21,105 nt of DNA from Chloroflexota bacterium (GCA_902812455.1 CADDZH010000095.1:1-21105); one strand, 5' to 3'; positions 7,627 through 15,491 are shown, counted from the first letter of the stretch. The notes: a model not told the origin generated them from the letters alone. Numbers and translations: made by a program.

Positions 7627-9261
7627 ATGGATACCATTCCTTCCGTCACAATACCGGATCAGTTCAATGCCGCAACAGCTTTCCTCGACCGGAATCTTGC
7701 TGAGGGGCGGGCGGCAAAAACCGCTGTTTACTTCACCGGCCTCGGTTCCCAGAAGGAGCGGACCTATACCTACGCCGAGATAGCAGAACTTGCCAACCGC
7801 GTTGGAAACGGGCTACTCGACCTGGGTATCGACCTGGAACAGCGCGTTGCCCTGCTCCTGCTGGATTCCCCGGAATTTGCTGCCGCCTTCTTTGGGGGCA
7901 TAAAAATGGGCGCCGTTCCTGTTCCCACCAATACCGGCCTGCGCCCCAATGATTACGTCTATATGCTCAATGATAGCCGCGCTCGCGCGCTGCTGATCCA
8001 CGCTGAGCTTTGGCCACAGGTGCAGCCAATTCTCTCCCAGCTCAAATACCTGCGGCATATTATTGTTGTGGGTGATGTGGGAATATCTAGCGTAGATACG
8101 CTGAAGGGAAGGGTACCCATACATAACTTTGAGGACTGGGTACAGAAAGCCTCACCAAACCTCGAGGCTGCCGAGACCAGCAAAGATGATAGCGCCTTCT
8201 GGCTCTACAGCTCCGGCAGCACAGGCTTTCCCAAAGGCTGCGTCCACTTGCAGCACGACATGACCTATTGCACAGAGTATTATGCCAAACCGGTTCTGGG
8301 CATCAATGAAAAGGATATTACGTTTTCGGCGGCCAAACTCTACTTTGCCTATGGCCTGGGCAATAACCTCTATTTTCCCTTTAGTGTAGACGCCAGCGCT
8401 GTCTATTATCCTGGGCGGCCACTGGCAGAGGACATGTTCAAGATCGTCGAGCGCTACCGGCCGACGATCTTCTACGGTGTTCCCACGCTCTACGCTTCTA
8501 TGCTTGCGCTTCCAGACGCCGGCAAACGCTTCGATTTTTCGTCGGTTCGCATCTGCGTCTCCGCCGGCGAAGCGCTGCCGGCAGATATCCTGCACCGTTT
8601 TGAAGATACATTTCATGTCGAAATCCTCGACGGCATTGGCAGCACAGAGATACTGCATATCTTCATTAGCAACCGCATGGGCGAGATCAGGCCGGGCAGC
8701 ACGGGGAAGCTGGTCCCCGGCTACGAGGCCGTCATTGCAGATGAGAATGGCCAGCCGGTTCCTCAAGGCGATATCGGCAATCTGCTCATCAGCGGGGATA
8801 GCATAGCAGCGTATTATTGGAACAAGCATGAGAAGACCAAAGAGGTAATCACTGGTCGCTGGATACATACTGGCGATAAGTATTACCAGGATAGTGACGG
8901 CTACTACTGGTATTGCGGGCGCTCAGATGATATGCTGAAGGTAAGCGGCCAGTGGGTCTCTCCGGTTGAGGTCGAAAATGCGCTCATTGCTCACCCGGCG
9001 GTGCTGGAAGCAGCAGTGGTTGGCGACTTAGATGCGGACGAACTGGTCAAACCGAAGGCCTATATTGTGCTCAAGCAGGGTTACCAGCCATCGCAAGCGC
9101 TAGCGGATGAACTCAAGGCTTTTGTCAAGGCCCGGCTTGCCCCTTACAAATATCCTCGCTGGATCGAATTTATCCCTGAGCTGCCCAAGACGGCAACGGG
9201 GAAAATCCAGCGCTTCGTCTTAAGGGGAACGGAGCAGACACAGCCATTAAGCAATGTGTAA
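7627..9261 (+). CDS. Benzoate-CoA ligase-family acyl-CoA synthetase
   Basis: ATP-dependent activation of an aromatic or related carboxylic acid to its CoA thioester through an acyl-adenylate; cytosolic ANL superfamily. Length 544 residues. Motifs: P-loop SSGSTGFPKG (195-204), A5 DGIGSTE (335-341), ATP-binding TGD (415-417), hinge YCGRSDDMLKVSG (about 429-441), and catalytic Lys K526 in PKTATGKIQR. The segment AAKLYFAYGLGNNLYFP (about 235-251) is characteristic of benzoate and 4-hydroxybenzoate-CoA ligases. The ATG at 7627 with AGGAG 8 nt upstream is preferred over an in-frame TTG at 7609. The crotonase-like gene follows after 19 nt. No ring-reducing or ring-epoxidising genes are nearby, so the substrate is uncertain. 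Confidence 0.9.
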   Translation: MDTIPSVTIPDQFNAATAFLDRNLAEGRAAKTAVYFTGLGSQKERTYTYAEIAELANRVGNGLLDLGIDLEQRVALLLLDSPEFAAAFFGGIKMGAVPVPTNTGLRPNDYVYMLNDSRARALLIHAELWPQVQPILSQLKYLRHIIVVGDVGISSVDTLKGRVPIHNFEDWVQKASPNLEAAETSKDDSAFWLYSSGSTGFPKGCVHLQHDMTYCTEYYAKPVLGINEKDITFSAAKLYFAYGLGNNLYFPFSVDASAVYYPGRPLAEDMFKIVERYRPTIFYGVPTLYASMLALPDAGKRFDFSSVRICVSAGEALPADILHRFEDTFHVEILDGIGSTEILHIFISNRMGEIRPGSTGKLVPGYEAVIADENGQPVPQGDIGNLLISGDSIAAYYWNKHEKTKEVITGRWIHTGDKYYQDSDGYYWYCGRSDDMLKVSGQWVSPVEVENALIAHPAVLEAAVVGDLDADELVKPKAYIVLKQGYQPSQALADELKAFVKARLAPYKYPRWIEFIPELPKTATGKIQRFVLRGTEQTQPLSNV

Positions 9262-9280
9262 ATAGTAAGGGTAGAGGTCA

Positions 9281-9997
9281 ATGCAGCAGGCGTATCGTAC
9301 ACTACGGGTCATTGCTGAGGCCCAGGCGATCCGTATCGGGCTATCACTTGCTCCAGATGCATTGATGCTCCGTGAACTCTGTACGGCCTGTGCTACTCTT
9401 GGCTCGGAGAGCAGCATGGGAGTGAAGGCTGTCGTCCTGGACTTTGGAGCCATTGCTGGTACTGGTGGCGCTGAAGCTATACCCGTACACCACAATGATG
9501 TTGAACGGGCTACTGTAGCTGTACGAGCGGTGCCGCAGCCTGTGCTGTCGGTGGTGCGAGGCGTGTTATCGCAGGCAGGCACTACTCTTGTGCAGGCAAG
9601 CGATCTGGTCTTGATGGCTCACGAAGCCGCGCTTGCCCTCTCTGCTGCAGGCAAGGACGGGTATGATACTATCTCTGGGATGGCAGCACTGCGCTTGCGC
9701 TATGCGACATGGTCTGTTCCCGCCGTTGAAATTGGTGCTGAGATGGAGCGCATCCTGGCCATGCTGCGCGAGAAAAGCGCGATGGCTTTGCGCCTGGCCA
9801 AAGCCAGTATTCGCCTGGGTTCAAGCGGCGCGTCCGGCGATAGCAGCGATGGAGGGCAGGCAAGCGCGGCAGGCCGCCTGGAGGTCCTCAAGCAAGTCAA
9901 CGAGTTTTATCTTACGCATGTAATGCAGACAACCGATGCTGTCGAAGGCTTGCGAGCCTTTCTGGAGAAACGCGCGCCGCAATGGAAAAATCGCTAA
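9281..9997 (+). CDS. Shortened crotonase-fold (enoyl-CoA hydratase/isomerase-like) protein
   Basis: 238 residues. The segments VKAVVLDF (48-55), AVRAVPQPVLSVVRGVLSQAG (80-100), QASDLVLMAHEA (105-116), EKSAMALRLAKASI (164-177) and TDAVEGLRAFLEKRAPQW (218-235) line up with the usual crotonase order. However, the central region after the 'ACDL' strand, which normally holds FGxPExxxGxxPGxGGTQ with catalytic residues, is missing (about 60 residues). The first oxyanion motif (AGGD in active enzymes) is also not recognisable. A Gly/Ser/Asp-rich loop sits at 180-196. It is probably a non-catalytic or altered paralogue working with the CoA ligase immediately upstream (inference from the 19-nt spacing). 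AGAGG before the ATG supports the start. Confidence 0.75.
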   Translation: MQQAYRTLRVIAEAQAIRIGLSLAPDALMLRELCTACATLGSESSMGVKAVVLDFGAIAGTGGAEAIPVHHNDVERATVAVRAVPQPVLSVVRGVLSQAGTTLVQASDLVLMAHEAALALSAAGKDGYDTISGMAALRLRYATWSVPAVEIGAEMERILAMLREKSAMALRLAKASIRLGSSGASGDSSDGGQASAAGRLEVLKQVNEFYLTHVMQTTDAVEGLRAFLEKRAPQWKNR

Positions 9998-10019
9998 CCC
10001 GGCCTAATTAAGGAATACT

Positions 10020-10592
10020 ATGATCAGGCACCAACCGTGGAAAACATTGTCGTTTGAACAAGTTCTGGATACTCCTTATCTCAAAATTCGTTGTGAGCGC
10101 GTAGCTGTTCCGGGTGGGCTGGTCATTCCAGACTATTACATTATTGAGAATCGTGGCTGGGTAGGAGTTGTGCCGGTTACCGGAGATGGCCTTTTTTTGC
10201 TGAATAAGCAGTATAAGCATGGCATTGGCCTGGTGGTCTTAGAGTTTCCGGCTGGCAGCCTTGACCCGCAAGAAGATGATCCCCTGGTTACGGCCCGGCG
10301 GGAGCTGATGGAAGAGACAGGCTATAGCTTCGATGATGACCAGGTTGAGCTGCTGGCCCATATGTATGCCAACCCGACGGGAGCGCGTACTCGTATCTGG
10401 TGGTACCTGGCGCGAAACGTGCGTAAAACAGGTATGCAGAAGATCGATCCTGCGGAGGATATTGAAAATCTGTTAGTTACACCTCAGGAACTGCTGCACC
10501 TGATCCATAGCGGCGATTTTGCCGTGCAGGGGCAGGTCGCAGCCGCATATATGGCGCTGGAACGACTGGGATTGATCAGGATAGCTGTTTGA
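10020..10592 (+). CDS. Nudix hydrolase, ADP-ribose pyrophosphatase-like
   Basis: Predicted Mg-dependent hydrolase of a nucleoside diphosphate linked to another group, such as ADP-ribose; 190 residues, cytosolic. The Nudix box runs from G79 to Y102, with G79, E85, R94, E95, E98, E99 and G101. There is one extra residue between E85 and the RE pair relative to the canonical spacing (DDP instead of xP). EFPAGSLDP upstream of the box and the following AHMYANPTGARTRIWWYLA region are typical of the ADP-ribose pyrophosphatase branch. AAGGA before the ATG is a good ribosome site. It begins 22 nt after the crotonase-like gene and is probably the last gene of that operon, ending before a palindrome at 10607. 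Confidence 0.9.
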   Translation: MIRHQPWKTLSFEQVLDTPYLKIRCERVAVPGGLVIPDYYIIENRGWVGVVPVTGDGLFLLNKQYKHGIGLVVLEFPAGSLDPQEDDPLVTARRELMEETGYSFDDDQVELLAHMYANPTGARTRIWWYLARNVRKTGMQKIDPAEDIENLLVTPQELLHLIHSGDFAVQGQVAAAYMALERLGLIRIAV

Positions 10593-10606
10593 GTTTAGGC
10601 ATCGTT

Positions 10607-10675
10607 TGTCATCCTGAGCGAAGCGAAGGATCTCTTTCGGCAGGCAGCGGATGCTTCGCTTCGCTCAGCATGACA
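10607..10675. repeat. Palindromic TGTCAT...ATGACA intergenic repeat
   Basis: Two arms of about 27 nt pair almost perfectly: TGTCATCCTGAGCGAAGCGA on the left and, reverse-complemented, TGTCATGCTGAGCGAAGCGA on the right, with about 15 nt of loop. It lies 14 nt after the Nudix stop. It matches the units at 16361-16488. The RNA would form a long hairpin that could stabilise the 3' end of the upstream message or help to end transcription. Confidence 0.88.
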
Positions 10676-10815
10676 TGTTGAACCCTGTTGTTGATGAAAA
10701 ACTGTCATGTTCATTCGAACCTTGCCTTACGGAAATTTCATACATTTTTGATATCTTTTTGAGTATTTGTTGCTATGATCTTGTATGTGCAGCAATGGGA
10801 TGGTCTGGTGGTATT

Positions 10816-11556
10816 ATGGCCGCGAAAATTCTCATCATTGAGGATGATCCAAATATTGTGCAACTCATCCGCCTCTACTTAGAGCAGGCAGGATATACTG
10901 TACTGGTAGCCAGCGACGGCGCCGCCGGCTTAGAGCTTCATGCTCGCGAGCACCCCGATCTGGTCATTCTCGACTTGATGCTGCCCGCCCTTGACGGCAT
11001 GGAGGTGTGCCGCCGCATCCGCGCCTGGGCATCCACACCCATCCTTATGCTCACGGCGCGCCAGGGTGAAGAGGATCGCATTGCAGGCCTGGAACTGGGA
11101 GCCGATGACTACCTCGTCAAGCCATTTAGTCCTCGCGAAGTCGTCAGCAGGGTCAGAGCTATCCTTCGCCGCACTGCTCCATCCTCATCCTCAACCCCCA
11201 TGAGCCAGGAAAGTGGCAGTGAAGGCTCTAGCGTGGATAAAAATGAGGAAATCCGCTTTCCGGGGCTTGTGATTAACATTCCAGCGCGCCGTGTCGAGGT
11301 CAATGGACAGCGAGTGATGCTTACCGCGAAGGAATTTGACCTGCTGGTTACCCTTGCCTCGGCGCCTGAGCGCGTCTTTACTCGCGAGTCGCTATTGAAC
11401 CAGGTCTGGGGTTACACCTATCTCGGGGATGGGCGCACTGTGGATGTCCATATTGGCACCCTACGCAAAAAGCTCGAATCGGCGCCCGGTGCGCCGCACT
11501 ACATCAAAACGGTCTGGGGCGTTGGCTACAAGTTCACGCTAGAGGAGCAAGCATGA
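10816..11556 (+). CDS. OmpR/PhoB-type response regulator
   Basis: Cytosolic transcription factor controlled by phosphorylation, 246 residues from this start. Receiver domain 4-118: acidic pair D10/D11, phosphoacceptor D53 (VILDLMLP), T80 and K102 (VKPF). A Ser-rich linker covers about 121-143. The winged-helix DNA-binding domain is 147-243 (LTAKEFDLLVTLA, RTVDVHIGTLRKKL, VWGVGYKF). The open frame extends upstream to 10651, but that part runs through the palindromic repeat region and has no homology to receivers, so I prefer ATG 10816; ATG 10795 is a less likely alternative. The ribosome site is weak (GGTGG). Its stop overlaps the sensor kinase start in ATGA. Target genes are unknown. Confidence 0.94.
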   Translation: MAAKILIIEDDPNIVQLIRLYLEQAGYTVLVASDGAAGLELHAREHPDLVILDLMLPALDGMEVCRRIRAWASTPILMLTARQGEEDRIAGLELGADDYLVKPFSPREVVSRVRAILRRTAPSSSSTPMSQESGSEGSSVDKNEEIRFPGLVINIPARRVEVNGQRVMLTAKEFDLLVTLASAPERVFTRESLLNQVWGYTYLGDGRTVDVHIGTLRKKLESAPGAPHYIKTVWGVGYKFTLEEQA

Positions 11557-13100
11557 GACCACAGCCCGGCTTGCCTACACTGAGTTTGCGCACCAAGCTT
11601 GTGCTCAGCTACCTTGCCGTAACGTTGGGCGCGATCCTTGCACTGGCTATCGTTGTGTCTATTGCAGTGCAAAACTACTTCAACAACAGCCAGCGTGAGT
11701 ACATGCTGGCGCGTGCCCAGTACCAGGCAGAGCAGATCGAGCATATCTATAGCTCCCTGGGTGATAGCTGGGCCAACGTTTCACCGACGAGAATACAGAC
11801 CAGTGATCCCGTCCTGCTCATTGTCCAGGATACGAGCGGCCGGCAAATCCTGTGTAGTCAGCCTGCTTTTGTGACATACGATTACTGTGACGATCAGTCC
11901 CTCAAACAATCCCTTACCCAGGCGCTGCAAGGCCAGCAAGTCTTTGGCAATCTCCAGGCTACGGGTAACAACAACACTTCCTTTAGCGGCCTCTATGTCA
12001 GCATCCCGTTGCGCTCAGATGACTTTACAAGTGGACAGATCATCGGCAGCATGCTTCTGTCAGAGCCAATACGTTATCCAGCAGGGCTTTCTCCCTACGA
12101 TTTTCTGGCAAACGTCAACCAGGCCATCCTTATCACGGGCCTGATCATAGCCCTTATCGTTGTAGTCTTCAGCATGCTGCTTGCTCGCCACCTGACACGC
12201 CCTGTAGAATCGTTGACGGAAGCTGCGGAGCAAATGAAGCAAGGAGATTATGCCAGGAGGGTTGAGCAGCCCAGGAGCCAGGATGAACTGGGAAGGCTGG
12301 CTCTTACTTTTAACGCTATGGCAGAGACAATCGAAGCCGATGTGAAAGAGCTGCGCCGGCAGGAGCAGTTGCGCCGTGACCTGCTGGCCAATATTGCCCA
12401 TGACCTGGCCACGCCCTTGACCGCTATTCAGGGGTTTAGCGAGGCGCTGGCCGATGATGTCATTTCCGATCCGGCCGCTCGCCAGGAGACGGCCCAGTTG
12501 ATCGCCCGCGAAGTGCAGCGCTTGCGCCGCCTTGTCGCCGATATGCAGCAGATGTCCTCGCTTGAGGCCGGACGTATCCAGCTCGACCTGGCCCCGCTGG
12601 ACTTGCATACCCTGGTCGATGAGACGCTGGCCGTGATCCAGCCAGAATGTGACCAGGAGGGGATCACACTACGCAACGAGATCGCGCCAACGGCACCCCC
12701 AGTACTGGCCGACAGCGACCGTATTACTCAGGTGCTGCTCAACCTGCTGGACAATGCAAGGCGTCATACTCCTGCAGGCGGTACTATTACCATTGGAGCG
12801 AAACCTGAAGGAACCATGCTTTCTGTATGGGTAAGCGATACCGGTAGCGGTATTGATCCAGATGATCTTCCCCATATCTTTGAGCGCTTCTACAAAGTCG
12901 ATCGCGCTCGCACGGGAAGCGCTGGTAGTGGTCTCGGCCTGTCTATTGTCAAGGCCATTATTACATCGCATGGCGGCACCATTGCTGCTGAAAGCAAGCC
13001 GGGTAAAGGCACATGCATCACATTCAGTTTGCCGCTGGCCTCTGCACGCCAGCCCGGTGCAGCTCCTGTCCAGGAATATCAAGAATATAAGATACAATAG
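11553..13100 (+). CDS. Membrane sensor histidine kinase, partner of the upstream regulator
   Basis: 515 residues. Membrane helix 1 at about 16-40, extracytoplasmic sensor region at about 41-189, helix 2 at about 190-211, HAMP at about 211-264 (TRPVESLTEAAEQMKQGDY). The dimerisation/phosphoacceptor helix carries H283 in IAHDLATPLTAI. The ATPase domain has N397/N401 (NLLDNARRHT), the G1 box DTGSGI (429-434) and GSGLGL (458-463). The H-box reads AHDLATP where most relatives have SHELRTP. The external part contains two Cys (C101 and C112) that could form a disulfide; no known sensor domain is recognised. The ATGA overlap with the response regulator gene implies translational coupling and a cognate pair. 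Confidence 0.94.
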   Translation: MRPQPGLPTLSLRTKLVLSYLAVTLGAILALAIVVSIAVQNYFNNSQREYMLARAQYQAEQIEHIYSSLGDSWANVSPTRIQTSDPVLLIVQDTSGRQILCSQPAFVTYDYCDDQSLKQSLTQALQGQQVFGNLQATGNNNTSFSGLYVSIPLRSDDFTSGQIIGSMLLSEPIRYPAGLSPYDFLANVNQAILITGLIIALIVVVFSMLLARHLTRPVESLTEAAEQMKQGDYARRVEQPRSQDELGRLALTFNAMAETIEADVKELRRQEQLRRDLLANIAHDLATPLTAIQGFSEALADDVISDPAARQETAQLIAREVQRLRRLVADMQQMSSLEAGRIQLDLAPLDLHTLVDETLAVIQPECDQEGITLRNEIAPTAPPVLADSDRITQVLLNLLDNARRHTPAGGTITIGAKPEGTMLSVWVSDTGSGIDPDDLPHIFERFYKVDRARTGSAGSGLGLSIVKAIITSHGGTIAAESKPGKGTCITFSLPLASARQPGAAPVQEYQEYKIQ

Positions 13101-13125
13101 TTCTAGCATAAAAGGAGTTCCAGGC

Positions 13126-13536
13126 ATGTCTCTTGATCGCAGCATCATCGGGGAAACTACGTCTCCGCAGACTTTCGAGGTCACAGAAGAGGCTGTACGG
13201 CGCTTTATGGAAGCCACCGAAGATCCCACGCTGCAGGCCGGTACGCCCATACAATATGCGCCGCCAACCTTTCCGACAACTTTTCGTATGCGTCTTCCCG
13301 ATCTCAACCTCGATGCCACCAGAATGCAATTGTTGCATGGCGAACAGGAATACACCTACACCCGCCCGCTGCGCATTGGCGAGCAGGTGACATGCGTAGT
13401 GCGCGTTGCAGATGCGCGAGAGCGCACAGGCCGCAGCGGCACGATGACGTTCCTGGTGACGGAAACAATAGGCAGCGGCAGCGACCAGCAGCCCATCTTT
13501 ACCGGCCGCAGCACAGCCATCATCCGCACAACGTAG
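13126..13536 (+). CDS. Hot-dog-fold MaoC/FAS1-type dehydratase-like protein
   Basis: 136 residues, cytosolic. The sequence fits the N-terminal MaoC-like dehydratase family (the HadA-like half of (R)-hydratases): TFEVTEEAVRRFMEATED (16-33), APPTFPTTF (45-53), LLHGEQEYTYTRPLRIGEQV (69-88), and a C-terminal strand with FTGRSTAIIR. The HGEQ...RPL segment is the family hallmark. The partner 'HadB' half, with the catalytic Asp/His hydratase motif, is not in the window, so activity would need another subunit or may be absent. AAAAGGAG (13110-13117) and an ATG at 13126 fix the start, 25 nt after the sensor kinase; an upstream in-frame extension overlaps the kinase and is rejected. It is the last gene of the two-component operon. 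Confidence 0.78.
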   Translation: MSLDRSIIGETTSPQTFEVTEEAVRRFMEATEDPTLQAGTPIQYAPPTFPTTFRMRLPDLNLDATRMQLLHGEQEYTYTRPLRIGEQVTCVVRVADARERTGRSGTMTFLVTETIGSGSDQQPIFTGRSTAIIRTT

Positions 13537-13563
13537 GAGCTAATTGACGCCCTCAAAAAGGGA

Positions 13564-13592
13564 TTGACAAGGAAGCAGGTTTTAGATAGAAT
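13564..13592 (+). promoter_or_regulatory. Strong sigma70-type promoter for tRNA-Leu
   Basis: TTGACA (13564-13569), a 17-nt spacer and TAGAAT (13587-13592) lie about 21 nt before the first base of tRNA-Leu. The -35 is perfect and the -10 has five of six bases, as is common for stable RNA genes. Confidence 0.85.
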
Positions 13593-13613
13593 TGAGGCGT
13601 GATATAAAGCAAT

Positions 13614-13695
13614 GCCCTCGTGGCGGAATGGTATACGCAGCAGGTTGAGGGCCTGTGCCCGTAAGGGCGTGGTGGTTCGAGTCCACTCGAGGGCA
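13614..13695 (+). tRNA. tRNA-Leu (GAG)
   Basis: 82 nt, class II. The acceptor stem GCCCTCG pairs with CGAGGGC (13688-13694), followed by discriminator A. The anticodon stem GCAGG/CCTGT encloses the loop TTGAGGG, giving anticodon GAG (reads CUC and CUU). The long variable arm contains CCC-GTAA-GGG. The T arm has GGTGG-TTCGAGT-CCACT. CCA is not encoded. Confidence 0.96.
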
Positions 13696-13699
13696 CCCA

Positions 13700-13735
13700 G
13701 ACATCCGGGAATGGGTGTCCATTTTATGTTTCCTG
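13700..13735 (+). terminator. Probable weak intrinsic terminator after tRNA-Leu
   Basis: GACATCC (13700-13706) pairs with GGGTGTC (13713-13719), with one G-U pair and a 6-nt loop. It is followed by a T-rich but interrupted run (CATTTTATGTTTCC). It starts 5 nt after the tRNA. Confidence 0.5.
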
Positions 13736-13844
13736 TCTCTCTTCGCATAGTAGTCTGTCAACCTTCAAGTGGTGGGTGAAAGCCTGGCCCCACAAGGGAG
13801 GCCACGACATGTTCTCGGTCACATCAAGCTTGACGGACTAGTAG

Positions 13845-13918
13845 GGGCGACTAGCTCAGTTGGTTAGAGCGACTGCTTTACACGCAGTAGGTCTGGGGTT
13901 CGAATCCCTAGTCGCCCA
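13845..13918 (+). tRNA. tRNA-Val (UAC)
   Basis: 74 nt including the discriminator A. The acceptor stem GGGCGAC pairs with GTCGCCC. D arm GCTC-AGTTGGTTA-GAGC. The anticodon stem ACTGC/GCAGT holds the loop TTTACAC, anticodon TAC. T arm TGGGG-TTCGAAT-CCCTA. CCA is not encoded. No clear promoter of its own was seen in the 150 nt after tRNA-Leu, so read-through from the tRNA-Leu promoter is possible. Confidence 0.96.
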
Positions 13919-14128
13919 CTCTCCATACTCTAAGTTAGCTCTACAGGCCGCTTCATAGCAACTATCCTGCATCTCAATTGCAGAGTTTATAAGCTATTTT
14001 GAGATGATAAAATCAGTTGGTCTCACGTTCGTTGTTTTTGGCTGTGACTCGCTGTTTTTTGGCCTTATTTTTCTCATACTTACTCGTTTTACAAGATAAA
14101 TCAAATTAACACTTGAAAGAATAAGTTA
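13919..14128. other. AT-rich gap after tRNA-Val
   Basis: It contains an 8-bp inverted repeat, CATCTCAA (13970-13977) and TTGAGATG (13999-14006), and two direct near-copies of TCGYTGTTTTTGGC 20 nt apart (14029-14042 and 14049-14063, the second with one extra T). The start of the AT-rich patch coincides with the tRNA-Val 3' end. I see no duplicate of the tRNA end farther along, so an attachment site is not demonstrated. Confidence 0.4.
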
Positions 14129-14593
14129 TTGCAACAACAAACTCAGCAGAATCAACAAAATCAACAACCGAAGCAGACTAAGAAGAGATGGAAGGCAGCT
14201 GATTATCATATTCGCGGTAACAACCTCATTGTTGGAGGTATACTAGCAATTTCTTTGATCATTTTACAGGCGTTTATTCAGATAGGGCTACATAATCTCT
14301 GGTCTTATATTGTAATTATTGCGCTCGCAATAACTGTGCCATGTATGGCTGCAATCATTCTCATCAATAGTCATGAGGTAAAATATCCTTATACTTCTAG
14401 TGGAACGATTCGCAACATTATCTTCGGTACGGGTGTTTTCGGCAGCTTTATTGGTATTTTGGCTACCTTCTGTTATATATCATGGTTCGTTGGCATCATT
14501 TTCTTAGGAGCATCCATGTTGGTATTTGTGCTCTCTATCCTTTATGTTAAGCAACTTAGTTGGGATGAAGATGGGCAATATAAGTGGCGATAA
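14129..14593 (+). CDS. Small four-helix membrane protein of unknown function
   Basis: 154 residues from a TTG start; the first ATG is residue 73, inside the second helix, so TTG is the best available start even though its ribosome site (GAAAG, about 12 nt upstream) is weak. The N terminus is Gln/Asn-rich and then basic (residues 2-22). Four hydrophobic segments follow at about 32-52, 58-79, 98-118 and 120-141. The tail QLSWDEDGQYKWR is charged. The topology would place both ends in the cytoplasm. Codons are clearly AT-richer than those of flanking housekeeping genes, suggesting acquisition. The stop lies 2 nt from that of the convergent protease gene. I do not recognise a family. Confidence 0.62.
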   Translation: MQQQTQQNQQNQQPKQTKKRWKAADYHIRGNNLIVGGILAISLIILQAFIQIGLHNLWSYIVIIALAITVPCMAAIILINSHEVKYPYTSSGTIRNIIFGTGVFGSFIGILATFCYISWFVGIIFLGASMLVFVLSILYVKQLSWDEDGQYKWR

Positions 14594-14595
14594 TT

Positions 14596-15459
14596 TTAAG
14601 TGGCGCTAGCTTTTACGTTCCATGTCGTAAACAAGAAATCCTTAAGTTTGATAATTTCTCCTGACTTAATATAGAAACCAAGATGAACAGGTATCATTGT
14701 AATAGATATTGGCACCTGCCTTGTTGGAATCTCTATAATTTCTATACTTCCATCGATCATATGTTGTGGGCCGGCAAACAGAACTCCGAGGAACAGAAGG
14801 CGATTACCTAAGCTAATACCCGTTGGGGTTCTGAATGTTCCTTCATTTAAGATGAATATTGGAGAGCCTGACGAGCCAGGAAATGCTGCTATGTCAACTA
14901 CGCCTTGTGGTTTGCCTTGGAAATTGGTTGCTGGATGAGACGCAGTTATACCGCGACGAAGAATGGGAAAATTATTTATATCATCCCAAAGACCTATAGG
15001 ATAACCTACCATAATAACTTCTTCCAATGCTGTTATGCTTTCAATTTGGTCTTGTGTCGGAACGATGCTTTCGTCAAGGGATTGATAAAAGAATTGCTTA
15101 CCCATTGCATGTACTTGCTCATGTAAGCTTCCGAGAGGCATTACGCACATATCGATATTTGGATCAGGATGACCAATCCAAGCGTTCTCGAATTCGTGCA
15201 ATTTTATACATATCGAACTTTGGGAAGGCTTTATTTGTCCATCATTATCCGTAAAAGCTTCATGCATAAAAAAAGTTCCTTCTTTAGCATCTTTCACGAC
15301 ATGTTTGTTTGTGATAAGCACAGGAACGTGTGTCTGCTCGTCTACAGCATATCGAAAGAAGAATGCTGTACCAACTGACTGAGTTCCATCAGAGAGGGTT
15401 GCCACAATCCTTGTTGTGGTGAAGAGTAGCCGATTTGAGAGGTAGTTGATTCCTAACAT
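14596..15459 (-). CDS. Trypsin-like serine peptidase, apparently cytoplasmic
   Basis: 287 residues, chymotrypsin fold. The apparent triad is H53 (ITNKHVV), D103 (NIDMCVMPLG) and S197 in FPGSSGSP. MVGYPIGLWDD (150-160) and GGITASHP-like RRGITASHP (168-176) are typical of stand-alone trypsin-like peptidases found in accessory and defence loci. No signal peptide, membrane helix or PDZ domain is visible, unlike HtrA/DegP. AAGGAG, about 10 nt before the ATG, is a good ribosome site, and an extended -10 promoter lies just upstream. Codon use is AT-rich, like that of its convergent neighbour, but no fused effector domain or partner gene is present. The substrate is unknown. Confidence 0.85.
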   Translation of the reverse strand: MLGINYLSNRLLFTTTRIVATLSDGTQSVGTAFFFRYAVDEQTHVPVLITNKHVVKDAKEGTFFMHEAFTDNDGQIKPSQSSICIKLHEFENAWIGHPDPNIDMCVMPLGSLHEQVHAMGKQFFYQSLDESIVPTQDQIESITALEEVIMVGYPIGLWDDINNFPILRRGITASHPATNFQGKPQGVVDIAAFPGSSGSPIFILNEGTFRTPTGISLGNRLLFLGVLFAGPQHMIDGSIEIIEIPTRQVPISITMIPVHLGFYIKSGEIIKLKDFLFTTWNVKASAT

Positions 15460-15491
15460 GAATTAGTTACTCCTTCCTTAGCTTTAGCTTC

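Noticed and set aside
10651..10815. 55-residue extension of the response regulator
   Set aside because: The frame begins inside the palindromic repeat and adds sequence before the receiver domain that regulators of this family lack.
12853..13125. 91-residue extension of the hot-dog protein
   Set aside because: It lies wholly out of frame within the sensor kinase ATPase domain and the spacer; AAAAGGAG and ATG 13126 give the right domain start.
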